10,384 nucleotides of DNA from UBA1732 sp045114235 (GCA_045114235.1 JBGUKB010000161.1:1-10384); one strand, 5' to 3'. Shown: positions 1 through 6,807, numbered from the stretch's first letter. The notes: a model not told the origin generated them from the sequence alone. Made by a program: numbers and translations.

Positions 1-739
1 CGAAATAGGTGCGGCGTTCCGGGATGTTCCGCCCGATCAGGAACGCCGGGAACGCGAACGCGATGAACCAGAACGGCCAAAGCGGAAGGTTCAGAAGGCC
101 GGTATATACGACGATTTGGGCGACGAGCAGCAGCACGACCGGGATCAGGAACGCGATCGCGTCCCATTCGCGGCGGAAACAGTTCCCCGACCAGCGGCGG
201 AATGCGCTGTCCGAGGTCATGTAGGCGAAATGCTCCTCGTAGGGCTCGTCCTCCAGACAGCCGCGCACGGCATGGCACAGTTCGTGCGCCAGCAGCTCGT
301 CCCGGCGGTAGATGAACCATTTCGGCTTGGCGCGGAATCCGCGGCGAAGGAAAAAGACGGGGAAACCGGAGTCCGTGATGACGGTGCAGCCGCCCCACAG
401 CGGCCCGAGCCCGCGCGTCGGGAAGAACGCCGGCACCCAGTCGGCGCGGAATCCGAAGAGCCGTTCCGTCCTGTCGGCGGCTTCCGCGATGAGGCCGGCA
501 CCGATCGGTTCGACGGCGCCCACCTTGAACCCGACCTCGGATTCCAGGGATTCTGCGCCTCCCTGTTCGTTTGCGCAGAGGTCGAACCGGGCGCGCGTAC
601 GGAGCAACTCGTCGATGCGGGCGGCGAACGCCTCCAGCGTTTCTCCGGGCGCGGCGATCAGTCCGTGCGAATCCAGTTCGTACGGAGTGCCGGGATTGTC
701 CCAGTCGACGGACCAGGATTCTTTGCCGTTGAATATCAC
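1..739 (-). CDS. Membrane-bound zincin-like metalloprotease, partial (C-terminus beyond window)
   Basis: The minus-strand frame stays open from a GTG at 737-739 to the left edge, giving 246 residues without a stop. The soluble N-terminal part holds HELCH at residues 152-156, within DELLAHELCHAVRG, followed by YEEHFAYM at 167-174. HExxH is the zinc-binding and catalytic motif of zincin peptidases, and Glu168 or Glu169 is a plausible third ligand. Two hydrophobic stretches follow, at about 194-216 and 219-237, ending in basic RNIPERR, so the protein is probably anchored in the inner membrane with the active site in the preceding domain. GTG is chosen because GAAAGG lies 7 bases upstream and no in-frame ATG occurs before residue 174. 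It begins 46 bases after the preceding gene and has no separate promoter I can see, so cotranscription is likely. I cannot name the family or substrate. Proteolytic activity is inferred from the motif alone. Confidence 0.72.
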   Translation of the reverse strand, partial: MIFNGKESWSVDWDNPGTPYELDSHGLIAAPGETLEAFAARIDELLRTRARFDLCANEQGGAESLESEVGFKVGAVEPIGAGLIAEAADRTERLFGFRADWVPAFFPTRGLGPLWGGCTVITDSGFPVFFLRRGFRAKPKWFIYRRDELLAHELCHAVRGCLEDEPYEEHFAYMTSDSAFRRWSGNCFRREWDAIAFLIPVVLLLVAQIVVYTGLLNLPLWPFWFIAFAFPAFLIGRNIPERRTYF

Positions 740-785
740 GTAAAAAGCCTTTCGGGGGGAGAGACGCGGCGGCGAACCCGCCTCC

Positions 786-1406
786 TCATGTGCTGTGAAG
801 CAGATCGAGGAATTCGTTCTGCGCGTCGTGCATGGTGCGCACGAACTCCCCGATCGTGGCGTCCTCTTCGGGCGTAAGGTACTGCTCCACGATGCCGCTG
901 AAGAACGTCTGTTCCGCCATGTCGGCGAACCGGTCGAAGTCGTCGCGGATGCGGTCGAGCTCCTCCGGCGGGATCTCGTGGATGTTTTCCCGCATCATGT
1001 CAATGCCGCTCCACACGAACAGCGTCGTCTGGTGCATCTGGTCGTTCAGGCGGTAGCGCTCCTCCGGCGACAATGCGCGGTATTCCTCCAGGCCGCGGAC
1101 GAGTTCCTCCTCGAACTCCTCCGGGGTCGGCATGTGCTCGAAATTGTCGTCGCGCGGCAGCAGGCGCGTCACGTCGCCGCGTCTGCCGTCGCGGAACCCT
1201 CCTCCGCCTCCTCCTCGTCTCGGACGGCGGCGCGGGCGGTCCTGCTTCGGCTCTTCCTCTTCCTCCTGCGGTTTCTCGACCGCAACCGTTTCGGGCTGCG
1301 GTTTTTTGTTGTGCGCGTTGATCGTAAGGATGACGGCGCTGGCGGCGGATATGATGCAGGCGCAGATGGCCAGTGAGTACAATGCGGTTCTGGTTTTCTG
1401 GTTCAT
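786..1406 (-). CDS. Single-pass membrane protein with Arg/Gly-rich linker, function unknown
   Basis: This predicted protein has 206 residues. A short basic N-terminus (MNQKTR) precedes one hydrophobic segment at about 7-30, which looks like an uncleaved signal anchor. A Pro/Glu-rich stretch (36-54) and a strongly basic RG patch (about 57-77, including six consecutive Gly) form a flexible linker. The rest (about 85-206) is acidic, lacks Cys and appears helical; its repeated PEEF, SPEER, PPEEL and TPEED phrases look like helix starts. The ATG at 1404-1406 is preferred over an in-frame ATG at 1428-1430, because AGGAAGGGG sits at ideal distance before the former. A promoter lies just upstream at 1458-1485, and the HELCH protease gene follows 46 bases downstream. 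I do not recognise the family. A periplasmic helical protein tethered by a linker is an inference from composition only. Confidence 0.8.
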   Translation of the reverse strand: MNQKTRTALYSLAICACIISAASAVILTINAHNKKPQPETVAVEKPQEEEEEPKQDRPRRRPRRGGGGGGFRDGRRGDVTRLLPRDDNFEHMPTPEEFEEELVRGLEEYRALSPEERYRLNDQMHQTTLFVWSGIDMMRENIHEIPPEELDRIRDDFDRFADMAEQTFFSGIVEQYLTPEEDATIGEFVRTMHDAQNEFLDLLHST

Positions 1407-1457
1407 CGTAAACCCCTTCCTGGAAAACATGCGGCGTATTCGTTCGGTAATCCAGTA

Positions 1458-1485
1458 AATATAGCATCTTCCATATTTATTTCAA
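1458..1485 (-). promoter_or_regulatory. Sigma-70-like promoter for the 206-residue membrane protein gene
   Basis: Reading the minus strand, TTGAAA (1485-1480) and TATATT (1463-1458) are separated by 16 bases. Transcription would start near 1451, giving a leader of about 45 bases that contains the AGGAAGGGG ribosome binding site. The -10 is identical to that of three other promoters in this window. Confidence 0.6.
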
Positions 1486-1517
1486 GTGCGGACTTTCTGT
1501 TTTTCCGGGTTTTTGCG

Positions 1518-1548
1518 GCATCCGTCTCTTCCCTGCGGAAACGGATGC
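1518..1548 (-). terminator. Stable hairpin after the M50 protease gene, possible terminator without U-tract
   Basis: GCATCCGT (1518-1525) pairs perfectly with ACGGATGC (1541-1548). Inside, TTCC (1529-1532) pairs with GGAA (1537-1540) around a CTGC loop, leaving a three-base bulge. It lies 23 bases past the protease stop codon and before the next promoter, the right place for a terminator. No U-tract follows on the minus strand (CGCAAAAACCC comes next), so it may instead protect the mRNA 3' end. Confidence 0.4.
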
Positions 1549-1571
1549 GGGATTTCCGCCTGCAAACGCAG

Positions 1572-2225
1572 TCACGAACCCGCGCTGAACAGGTCCGGCG
1601 CCAGCATCATGAGGTCGAACGCCAACGAGAAGAGATAGCTGATGGAAAACAGCAGCAGAAAGATCAGGAAGATCGTGATGCCCTTGACGAACTCGGAATG
1701 GACGTTTCTCAGGCGCGGCACGTATTCCGTCAGCGCGTTCCATCCGTCGAGCCCCGGGATCGGGAGCAGGTTGAAGAGGCAGAGGAAGCCGTTATAGCTG
1801 CCGAGGATGACGAACAGTTCGAGGATCGCGGTCCCCACGGCCTTGTTCTCGACCAGGTTCCAGATGCGCGTCTGCAGGAATCCGAAGAAGAAAAAGCCGA
1901 TCAGGAAAAGCCCGAGGTTCGTTGCCGGACCCGCCAGCGCGACGATCGCCGGGGCGTGACGGTTTCTGGCGCGCAGAACGGACGGATTGACCGGGACGGC
2001 GCCCCACGCGAATCCGAGGATCAGGAACATGATGATGGACATCGGCCCCATTTGCTTGAGCGGGTTCAGGGTCAGGTGCCCGCGGTCCGCCGCGGTCGTG
2101 TCGCCGAACTGAAGCGCGGTCCAGGCGTGGAAGAATTCGTGCAGGCAGATGGAGAAGACCACGACGAGCGTGAGCATGAAAAAGGTCTTCGGCTCCGTGA
2201 ACGCGCGCATGATGAAAAGGTTCAT
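1572..2225 (-). CDS. Site-2 protease family intramembrane zinc metalloprotease (M50)
   Basis: This 217-residue polytopic membrane protein has the two hallmarks of family M50. HEFFH at residues 29-33, inside the first hydrophobic segment, supplies two His ligands and the catalytic Glu. NLLPIPGLDG at 152-161 supplies the third ligand, Asp160. Between them are NPLKQMGP (54-61) and the conserved-type ALAGPATN (96-103). About six hydrophobic segments are visible. There is no PDZ domain and no CBS domain, so it is the short single-domain type found in many bacteria; substrates of such minimal forms are mostly unknown, and regulated cleavage of membrane proteins is the family role. The ATG lies 6 bases after the stop codon of the LD-carboxypeptidase gene, with AAAGG further upstream as a weak ribosome binding site, so translation is probably coupled. 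The family call is secure; the physiological role is not visible. Confidence 0.92.
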   Translation of the reverse strand: MNLFIMRAFTEPKTFFMLTLVVVFSICLHEFFHAWTALQFGDTTAADRGHLTLNPLKQMGPMSIIMFLILGFAWGAVPVNPSVLRARNRHAPAIVALAGPATNLGLFLIGFFFFGFLQTRIWNLVENKAVGTAILELFVILGSYNGFLCLFNLLPIPGLDGWNALTEYVPRLRNVHSEFVKGITIFLIFLLLFSISYLFSLAFDLMMLAPDLFSAGS

Positions 2226-2231
2226 GATGTT

Positions 2232-3137
2232 TTACGCCTTTGCATGGTTGACGGGGATGATCTCCGCCGGTTCGCCGAGACGGTACGAGCATTTCGGGTG
2301 TTCATGCCCGAACGCCAGCCCCTGAAAGACCGGTTTTCCTGTCTGTGCGGCGAAATCCCGCAGCAGACGCCGGATCTGCTGTTTCGGTCCGCACTTGGTG
2401 AAATACCCGAAGACGACCGCCCGCGTCTGCGCGACAATCCCCGCCTGGACCAGGTGGGTCAGGTGGCGGTCCAGCACGCGCGCTTCCTCGTGGACGTCCT
2501 CCAGTGCGAGGATGCAGCCGTTCAGGTCCGGCATCCACGGCGTTCCGCAGAGCGTGGTCATGACCGTGAGGTTGGAGAGCACGAGCGGACCGGTGATCCC
2601 GGCATCGGCGGCGCTTCCTTCGACCGGGACGAGCCGGAGCTTGCGCGGCGCGGTGCGTTTCCGCAGGACGGTGCGGAACGATTCTTTCGCCTCGGGCCGC
2701 TTCATCGCGTCGGGCAGGCCGTCTGCCATCGGCGCGCAGACCGGCATCCCGGCGTGTTTCGCGAGCATGGCGAGGTGAAGCGCGGAAATGTCGCTGTATC
2801 CGTAGACCGGCAGGTTGCGTTCGCGGAGCAGGTCGAAGTCGAGTTCCGGCAGGATGTGCGCGCTGCCGAATCCGCCGCGCGTGCAGAGGATGAGGTCGAC
2901 GCGCGGATCGTGCAGCAGGGCGTGGAAATCCGCCAGGCGCGATCCCGGCGTGCCGCAGCAGTATTTCATCGGACCGCGCTTGAGCGCGCCCGGCGCAAGC
3001 GCGGTCTTTACGCCGCAGACATCCTCCAGATAACGCCGCGCCTCGGCGATCCGGGCGGCGTCGGGCAGGCTCGCGGGCGAGGTCAGGCCGACGGTTCGGA
3101 CGGAGGCGGGGAAGAGGCGTTCCGGTTTGGCTGGCAT
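2232..3137 (-). CDS. ldcA: Muramoyltetrapeptide (LD-)carboxypeptidase, peptidase family S66
   Basis: LdcA removes the terminal D-Ala from murein tetrapeptides in the cytoplasm, allowing cell-wall peptides to be recycled. With the chosen start the protein has 301 residues, normal for the family. The catalytic triad is visible: Ser115 in YGYSDISALH, Glu213 in LALEDVHEEARVLDRHL, and His278 in GLAFGHEHPKCSYRLG. The N-terminal TSPAS, the CTRGGFGSAHILPELD block and the GPLVLSNLTVM segment also match the family. The ATG at 3135-3137 is preferred: GAAGGA lies 8 bases upstream, while an in-frame ATG at 3168-3170 would fall at the predicted transcription start and lacks a ribosome binding site. There is no signal peptide, as expected for a cytoplasmic recycling enzyme. 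The M50 protease gene follows after 6 bases, so the two form an operon. Microcin C self-immunity (MccF) proteins belong to the same family, but nothing nearby suggests that role. Confidence 0.93.
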   Translation of the reverse strand: MPAKPERLFPASVRTVGLTSPASLPDAARIAEARRYLEDVCGVKTALAPGALKRGPMKYCCGTPGSRLADFHALLHDPRVDLILCTRGGFGSAHILPELDFDLLRERNLPVYGYSDISALHLAMLAKHAGMPVCAPMADGLPDAMKRPEAKESFRTVLRKRTAPRKLRLVPVEGSAADAGITGPLVLSNLTVMTTLCGTPWMPDLNGCILALEDVHEEARVLDRHLTHLVQAGIVAQTRAVVFGYFTKCGPKQQIRRLLRDFAAQTGKPVFQGLAFGHEHPKCSYRLGEPAEIIPVNHAKA

Positions 3138-3176
3138 GAGGCGGTTCCTTCGTTCAGGGATGAAATACATTAAAAT

Positions 3177-3205
3177 ACTATACCCTGTTCAAATACGTTT
3201 TGCAA
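3177..3205 (-). promoter_or_regulatory. Sigma-70-like promoter for the ldcA-M50 protease operon
   Basis: On the minus strand TTGCAA (3205-3200) and TATAGT (3182-3177) are separated by exactly 17 bases. Transcription would start near 3170, leaving a leader of about 33 bases with the GAAGGA ribosome binding site of ldcA. This supports the downstream ATG of ldcA and separates it from the helicase gene. Confidence 0.65.
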
Positions 3206-3263
3206 CCCGGCATGCCGCTTTTTCGACAAAAAACGCCTCGATGTTTGGCTTATGCCGTTTGCG

Positions 3264-5759
3264 TCAGAGCAGGGGCGGCGTGGTCTCCGGGAACACGATC
3301 TCGCCGTCGCGTTCCACGGCGCGTTCGAGCTTGGCGAAGAGCTGGTTCTTCCCGCGGTTCTTGAGGCAGTCCAGGTCGCCGATGATGACGAGCTCGCTGC
3401 GGCAGCGCGTGTACGCCACGTTGATGCGGTTGGCGTTGTCCGTGAATCCGATCCCGTTCCGTTCGCTGCTCCGCACGTAGGAGATGATGACCGCCTCGCT
3501 TTCGCCGCCCTGGAAACTGTCCACGGTCGCGATATTTTTCAGCAGGAAGTGGTTCCAGCGGTCCGTCGCGAACCGGCTGGCGAAGAGGTCCGAGAACGTC
3601 TTCCGCAGCAGCACGATCTGGCGCCGGTACGGACTGATGACCGTGATGTCCTCCAGTTCGTAGCGGTCCAGCATCGAACGGAACGTCTCGGCGGCGAGCC
3701 GGACCTCGCCCGGATTCCAGATGCCCGGACGGCCGTTCTCGTAGACGAACTTTTCCGAACGTTTCTTGAGCGGAAGATGAGAGGTCGAGATGAACTGAAG
3801 CGTGGATTTCGGGAACTGCCGTTCGCGGTCGCCGGGCGGCAGTTTGTAGTAGTCGGCGTCCGGGTTCGGCAGGAGCTCGGCGTTGTAGAACATCGTGGAC
3901 GCGAACCGCAGGAGGCGCGGGTTGCGGCAGCGGTAGGAGAGGTTCAGCACGTACACCGGGAACTTCCGGTAGCTGATGAGCCACTCCATGATGCTCTTCG
4001 TCGCGAGCGTGGCGGCCTCGCTGTCCTCCGACGGATTGTCCTTCAGGATCTCCTCCAGCACGCTCTTGTGGCGCGGGAAGGGCGGCAGCTGCCTGTGGTC
4101 GCCCAGCAGCACGATCCGGTTCGCCAGGCGCGCCGCGAGAATCGCCTCGTCCGGCGCTGCCATGCCGGCCTCGTCGATCAGGATCACGTCGAACTCGGTC
4201 CCCGTCTTCTGGAAGTTCTCGATCGTGTAGTCGCGCAGCAGCCCCGGGAGCGTCCCGGCAAAGATGATCCCGGCGGCTTTTTCGCCGCAGCGCGACCTGA
4301 TCTTCCTGTAGTTGCCGGGCGTGCCGACCCAATGGCTTTCCATCAGCACGGGGTCCACGTTGTCGCGGTTCCGGGCGCAGCGCAGGAACGGCAGGTCCAT
4401 GATCCGGCGGCACAGGTTGTCGACCGCCGCGTGGGACGGCGCGCCCACGAGGATGCGGAGCCCCTGCCGCTGCATCCGCCGCACGATCTGTTCCAGCAGA
4501 TACGTCTTGCCCGTGCCCGGCGGCCCCTGGATCAGAACGGCTTTGTTCGCGCCAGAACACGCGGCTTCCAGGGCGGCACGCTGCGGCGCGTTCAGCCGGC
4601 TTCCCTGCGCGGGCGGAGGGCAGGGCGGCGCGACAAAGCTTGTGGCGGATATGCCGAGCAGGCCCGCGGCCGCGCCGAACGAATCCGCCGACCCGTTTTC
4701 GAGTTCAAGTTTGAGTTCACGAATGCTGTTCGCGTATTGTTCCAGCGGGCTTTTCGGCATCCGTGCGTTCAAATGAGCCTTCTCCTGTTCGAAATCGATC
4801 CTGCGGTCCGCTCGGATCCGCCCCGCGATCATGTCGCCGTCGGCCAGATCCACGTGCAGGAATCCGATCCGTTCTCCGTCGTCCCGGACTACGGACAGCA
4901 CGTCGTCCTGCCGGACCGGGGCATCCGGCTTCGCCTGGATCTCCACGACCAGCTCGCGGTCGTGCGACCGTAATAATCCGGCGTCGGCCAGGCTCAGCGA
5001 GAAATCGCGTTCGAGTTCTGCCTGAAGTCGCGCGGACCGTTCGATCAGCTCCAGGCGCTGTTTCACGCGCCAGACCGTCTCCGACCCGATCATGTCCCGG
5101 CGGTTCTTCAAATACGATTCGCCGCCGTCGTGTTCGCGGGCGTACGTGCCGTCGAGCGGCAGGACCAGCTGGTCGTCGAGTTCGTCGCCCGCCAGGTCGG
5201 CCAGGGCGTTTGCGATCAGCTCGTGCACCTGCTGGGCGCCGAGCGACTTGATGGCCTTCAGCGTGCTTTCGGGGAAATCGTCCGCGATGCGGTCGGCGTA
5301 TTCGTGAAGCTCCTTCAGTTTGAGCTTGGAGTCGGACGCGGCCTTCCCGTCTTCCTTCATCATACGCGCGATCTCGCGCATCGCGTCGATCATTTCCGCC
5401 ATGCCGTCGCTCGTGAGCGAGACCGTCTCCTGTTCCTCCCAGTCGGCAGTGCCGTCCTGCTTGAGGCGGATCAGGTAGCTTTTTTCCCAGTCCGCCGTCC
5501 GGACGCGCAGCCGCGGACAGCCCTCCGCCTCGTCCCAGCAGTACACGCCCTCGGCGTCCGTGCCCCGGTGCCGCGGAAACCTGAGCAAGGTCCCGTTCAG
5601 GAGCAAAGTGCTTTTCGAGACGGGGAACGGCTGGGGGCAGCAGAGTTTTTCCCAGAGCTCGTAGAATGCGCGCGACGCCGCATGAGCGGGATTGCGCGAA
5701 AACATGCGGGCGCGCTCCATCAAATAGCTTTCTATGATTTGAGCTTCGGATGAGTTCAT
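3264..5759 (-). CDS. Superfamily 1B DNA/RNA helicase, UPF1/IGHMBP2-like (AAA_11/AAA_12)
   Basis: This 831-residue protein carries a complete helicase core in its C-terminal half. Motifs in order: a Q-motif-like LNAPQRAAL (389-397), Walker A GPPGTGKT (412-419), Walker B ILIDEAG (526-532), motif III LLGDHRQLPP (551-560), motif IV LNLSYRCRNP (605-614), motif V TVDSFQGGESEAVIISYVRS (745-764) and motif VI RINVAYTRCRSELVIIGD (778-795). This set is typical of UPF1-type ATP-driven translocases acting on RNA or single-stranded DNA. The first 350 residues are charged and helical and I do not recognise them; no nuclease motif is evident. The start is uncertain: no good ribosome binding site precedes the ATG at 5757-5759, and an in-frame ATG at 5808-5810 would add 17 low-complexity residues. 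A strong promoter lies at 5830-5858. The gene appears monocistronic, as ldcA has its own promoter. Biological role unknown. Confidence 0.9.
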   Translation of the reverse strand: MNSSEAQIIESYLMERARMFSRNPAHAASRAFYELWEKLCCPQPFPVSKSTLLLNGTLLRFPRHRGTDAEGVYCWDEAEGCPRLRVRTADWEKSYLIRLKQDGTADWEEQETVSLTSDGMAEMIDAMREIARMMKEDGKAASDSKLKLKELHEYADRIADDFPESTLKAIKSLGAQQVHELIANALADLAGDELDDQLVLPLDGTYAREHDGGESYLKNRRDMIGSETVWRVKQRLELIERSARLQAELERDFSLSLADAGLLRSHDRELVVEIQAKPDAPVRQDDVLSVVRDDGERIGFLHVDLADGDMIAGRIRADRRIDFEQEKAHLNARMPKSPLEQYANSIRELKLELENGSADSFGAAAGLLGISATSFVAPPCPPPAQGSRLNAPQRAALEAACSGANKAVLIQGPPGTGKTYLLEQIVRRMQRQGLRILVGAPSHAAVDNLCRRIMDLPFLRCARNRDNVDPVLMESHWVGTPGNYRKIRSRCGEKAAGIIFAGTLPGLLRDYTIENFQKTGTEFDVILIDEAGMAAPDEAILAARLANRIVLLGDHRQLPPFPRHKSVLEEILKDNPSEDSEAATLATKSIMEWLISYRKFPVYVLNLSYRCRNPRLLRFASTMFYNAELLPNPDADYYKLPPGDRERQFPKSTLQFISTSHLPLKKRSEKFVYENGRPGIWNPGEVRLAAETFRSMLDRYELEDITVISPYRRQIVLLRKTFSDLFASRFATDRWNHFLLKNIATVDSFQGGESEAVIISYVRSSERNGIGFTDNANRINVAYTRCRSELVIIGDLDCLKNRGKNQLFAKLERAVERDGEIVFPETTPPLL

Positions 5760-5829
5760 GGGGCGTATCGGTTTCGGGGAGGGGTGCGGACGTTCGCATC
5801 GGCTGTGCATCCGCGTATATGATGAGGAT

Positions 5830-5858
5830 AATATAGGACGCCGGAAGGAAAAAGTCAA
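5830..5858 (-). promoter_or_regulatory. Strong sigma-70-like promoter for the helicase gene
   Basis: On the minus strand TTGACT (5858-5853) and TATATT (5835-5830) are separated by exactly 17 bases, each hexamer matching the consensus at five of six positions. The start point would be near 5823, giving a leader of about 64 bases to the ATG at 5759 or 13 bases to that at 5810. Confidence 0.65.
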
Positions 5859-6049
5859 GGCGGATCGCCGGAAAAACGCGCGACGTCGTTCTTCCTGCGT
5901 CCGGTTCCGGGATCCATCCGGTCCGTCAAGCCGTCAGGCGATCCGGTTGATTCTTTTTTTTTGAAGACTTTTCTAAACATCTTTTGAACTTAGATGATTT
6001 AAAACCTGAACATTCTCTTCGATTTTTCACTTTTTTTCTGGAAAAGTGT
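5859..6049. other. Divergent intergenic region with an inverted repeat and an AT-rich upstream tract
   Basis: No gene is seen here. CGGATCGCC (5861-5869), next to the helicase -35 element, is repeated inverted as GGCGATCCG (5937-5945), a 9-base perfect match 67 bases apart. From about 5948 to 6049 the sequence becomes very AT-rich, with T-runs at 5954-5962, 5969-5972, 5982-5985, 6023-6027 and 6031-6037, directly upstream of the lipoprotein promoter. This could act as an UP element or bent DNA. Confidence 0.45.
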
Positions 6050-6078
6050 TTGACAACGTTACAAAAGGGCGTTATATT
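6050..6078 (+). promoter_or_regulatory. Near-consensus sigma-70-like promoter for the TRL-like lipoprotein gene
   Basis: TTGACA (6050-6055) is a perfect -35 hexamer, followed after exactly 17 bases by TATATT (6073-6078), which differs from the consensus -10 at one position. The start would be near 6085, giving a 77-base leader that contains a small GGACC/GGTCC hairpin (about 6102-6116). This is the best promoter in the window. Confidence 0.75.
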
Positions 6079-6161
6079 ATTTTCTACCAGACAAAAAACT
6101 TGGACCACTCGGGTCCGGGTAACCATCTCTTCAAACCCCAATAAGAAAGGTCTTTTCTCAA

Positions 6162-6551
6162 ATGAAAAAGATGATTCTTGGTCTTGGCGCCGTCGTCGCC
6201 GCCGCTATCGTCACCAGCTGCGCTGGCGTCACCACCAACAACGGCATGCCCGCCCTCATCGGCATGGGCCCGAACTTCTTCTCCACCATCAAGCTGAACA
6301 GCTACATCGGCGATGTCACCAGCTCCTACACCGTCGTCAAGCACGGCGTCACCGCTGAAGCCACCATCACCAGCTTCTTCACCTGCGTCAACATGGGCGA
6401 TGCCTCCTTCGACACCCTCAAGGGCAAGGCCCTCGAAGGTCTCTCCGCCGATGATCTGATCGACATCCGTGTCGACTACGACCAGAACTGCATCTGCGGC
6501 ATCAACACCGTCAAGGTCAAACTGACCGGCACGGCCATCAAGTACAAATAA
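6162..6551 (+). CDS. Small TRL-like family lipoprotein, probably highly expressed
   Basis: This 129-residue protein starts with a lipoprotein signal peptide: MKKM, a hydrophobic stretch (5-17) and a lipobox VTSC with Cys20. Ala at +2 suggests outer-membrane localisation if Lol rules apply. The mature 110 residues contain KHGVTAEATITSFFTCVNMG (60-79), a GDAS turn (79-82) and a closing VDYDQNCICGINTVKVKLTG (104-123), which resembles my memory of the TRL-like lipoprotein family (named for a tRNA-associated locus), whose function is not known. Codon choice is extreme: nearly all Ile are ATC, nearly all Thr ACC, Val GTC and Ala GCC, much like tuf and unlike the left-half genes. AAAGGTC lies about 9 bases before the ATG. 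With the near-consensus promoter and a separate terminator, it looks like an abundant monocistronic product. Lipoprotein call is secure; the family call is moderate. Confidence 0.82.
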   Translation: MKKMILGLGAVVAAAIVTSCAGVTTNNGMPALIGMGPNFFSTIKLNSYIGDVTSSYTVVKHGVTAEATITSFFTCVNMGDASFDTLKGKALEGLSADDLIDIRVDYDQNCICGINTVKVKLTGTAIKYK

Positions 6552-6568
6552 TTGAACTGAGTTCAATT
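6550..6568. repeat. Short palindrome at the lipoprotein stop codon
   Basis: AATTGAACTGAGTTCAATT is symmetric apart from its three central bases (8 base pairs around TGA) and overlaps the TAA stop. It could form a hairpin at the end of the reading frame or be a protein binding site. The true terminator follows 11 bases later. Confidence 0.5.
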
Positions 6569-6578
6569 TCGTGCTTTT

Positions 6579-6616
6579 ATCCCGGGCCCCTCGTCGGACC
6601 CGGGATTTTCTTTTTT
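6579..6616 (+). terminator. Intrinsic terminator of the lipoprotein gene
   Basis: ATCCCGGG (6579-6586) pairs with CCCGGGAT (6599-6606), a perfect 8-base GC-rich stem whose loop can extend by two further GC pairs after a mismatch. It is followed at once by TTTTCTTTTTT. Standard Rho-independent layout, 28 bases past the stop codon. Confidence 0.88.
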
Positions 6617-6626
6617 CAAGATTTCC

Positions 6627-6715
6627 CGTTTGTCCGGTTCCGTCCCCTTCCGCGGGATTGCCGTCCGCCGGAAGACGTCCGGCGGAGGTTATGCGCGCCC
6701 GGCGCCGGACAAACG
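6627..6715. repeat. 89-base nested inverted-repeat element, possible structured RNA or small mobile repeat
   Basis: The outer arms CGTTTGTCCGG (6627-6637) and CCGGACAAACG (6705-6715) are perfect 11-base complements. Inside, TCCGCCGGA (6664-6672) and TCCGGCGGA (6678-6686) form a perfect 9-base stem around AGACG. The whole would fold as a long stem closed by a multi-part loop. It has no reading frame, no U-tract follows it, and it lies between the lipoprotein terminator and the next promoter. I see no other copy in this window. Confidence 0.55.
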
Positions 6716-6807
6716 CGAGGCCTTGAACGGAAATGAGCCCGATTTGAGTTGAAGGCCGAAAGGCGGAACCGTCATGGCATCTCCTGTTTTTTCTGTCCGC
6801 ACACCTG

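Noticed and set aside
116..877. Plus-strand open frame of 253 codons at the left edge
   Set aside because: The opposite strand encodes a protein with HELCH and membrane segments, which is the more credible product.
1428..1430. Upstream ATG for the 206-residue membrane protein (eight more residues)
   Set aside because: The AGGAAGGGG site lies downstream of it, at correct distance for the ATG at 1404-1406.
1545..3173. Plus-strand open frame of 542 codons opposite the M50 protease and ldcA
   Set aside because: Arg/Glu/Asp/Gln-rich low-quality translation with no domain, fully antisense to two well-recognised genes; a GC-rich shadow frame.
3206..3263. Terminator after the helicase gene
   Set aside because: A T-run (GCGTTTTTTG on the minus strand) is present, but the available stem is only ACGC/GCGT plus a short GGC/GCC, too weak to call. 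The nearby GGCATGCC is only an 8-base palindrome.
3252..4973. Plus-strand open frame of 573 codons opposite the helicase
   Set aside because: Antisense shadow of a gene with all helicase motifs; its translation shows no family features.
5856..5858. TTG start extending the helicase N-terminus by 33 residues
   Set aside because: The codon lies inside the predicted -35 hexamer of the helicase promoter, so it would not be transcribed.
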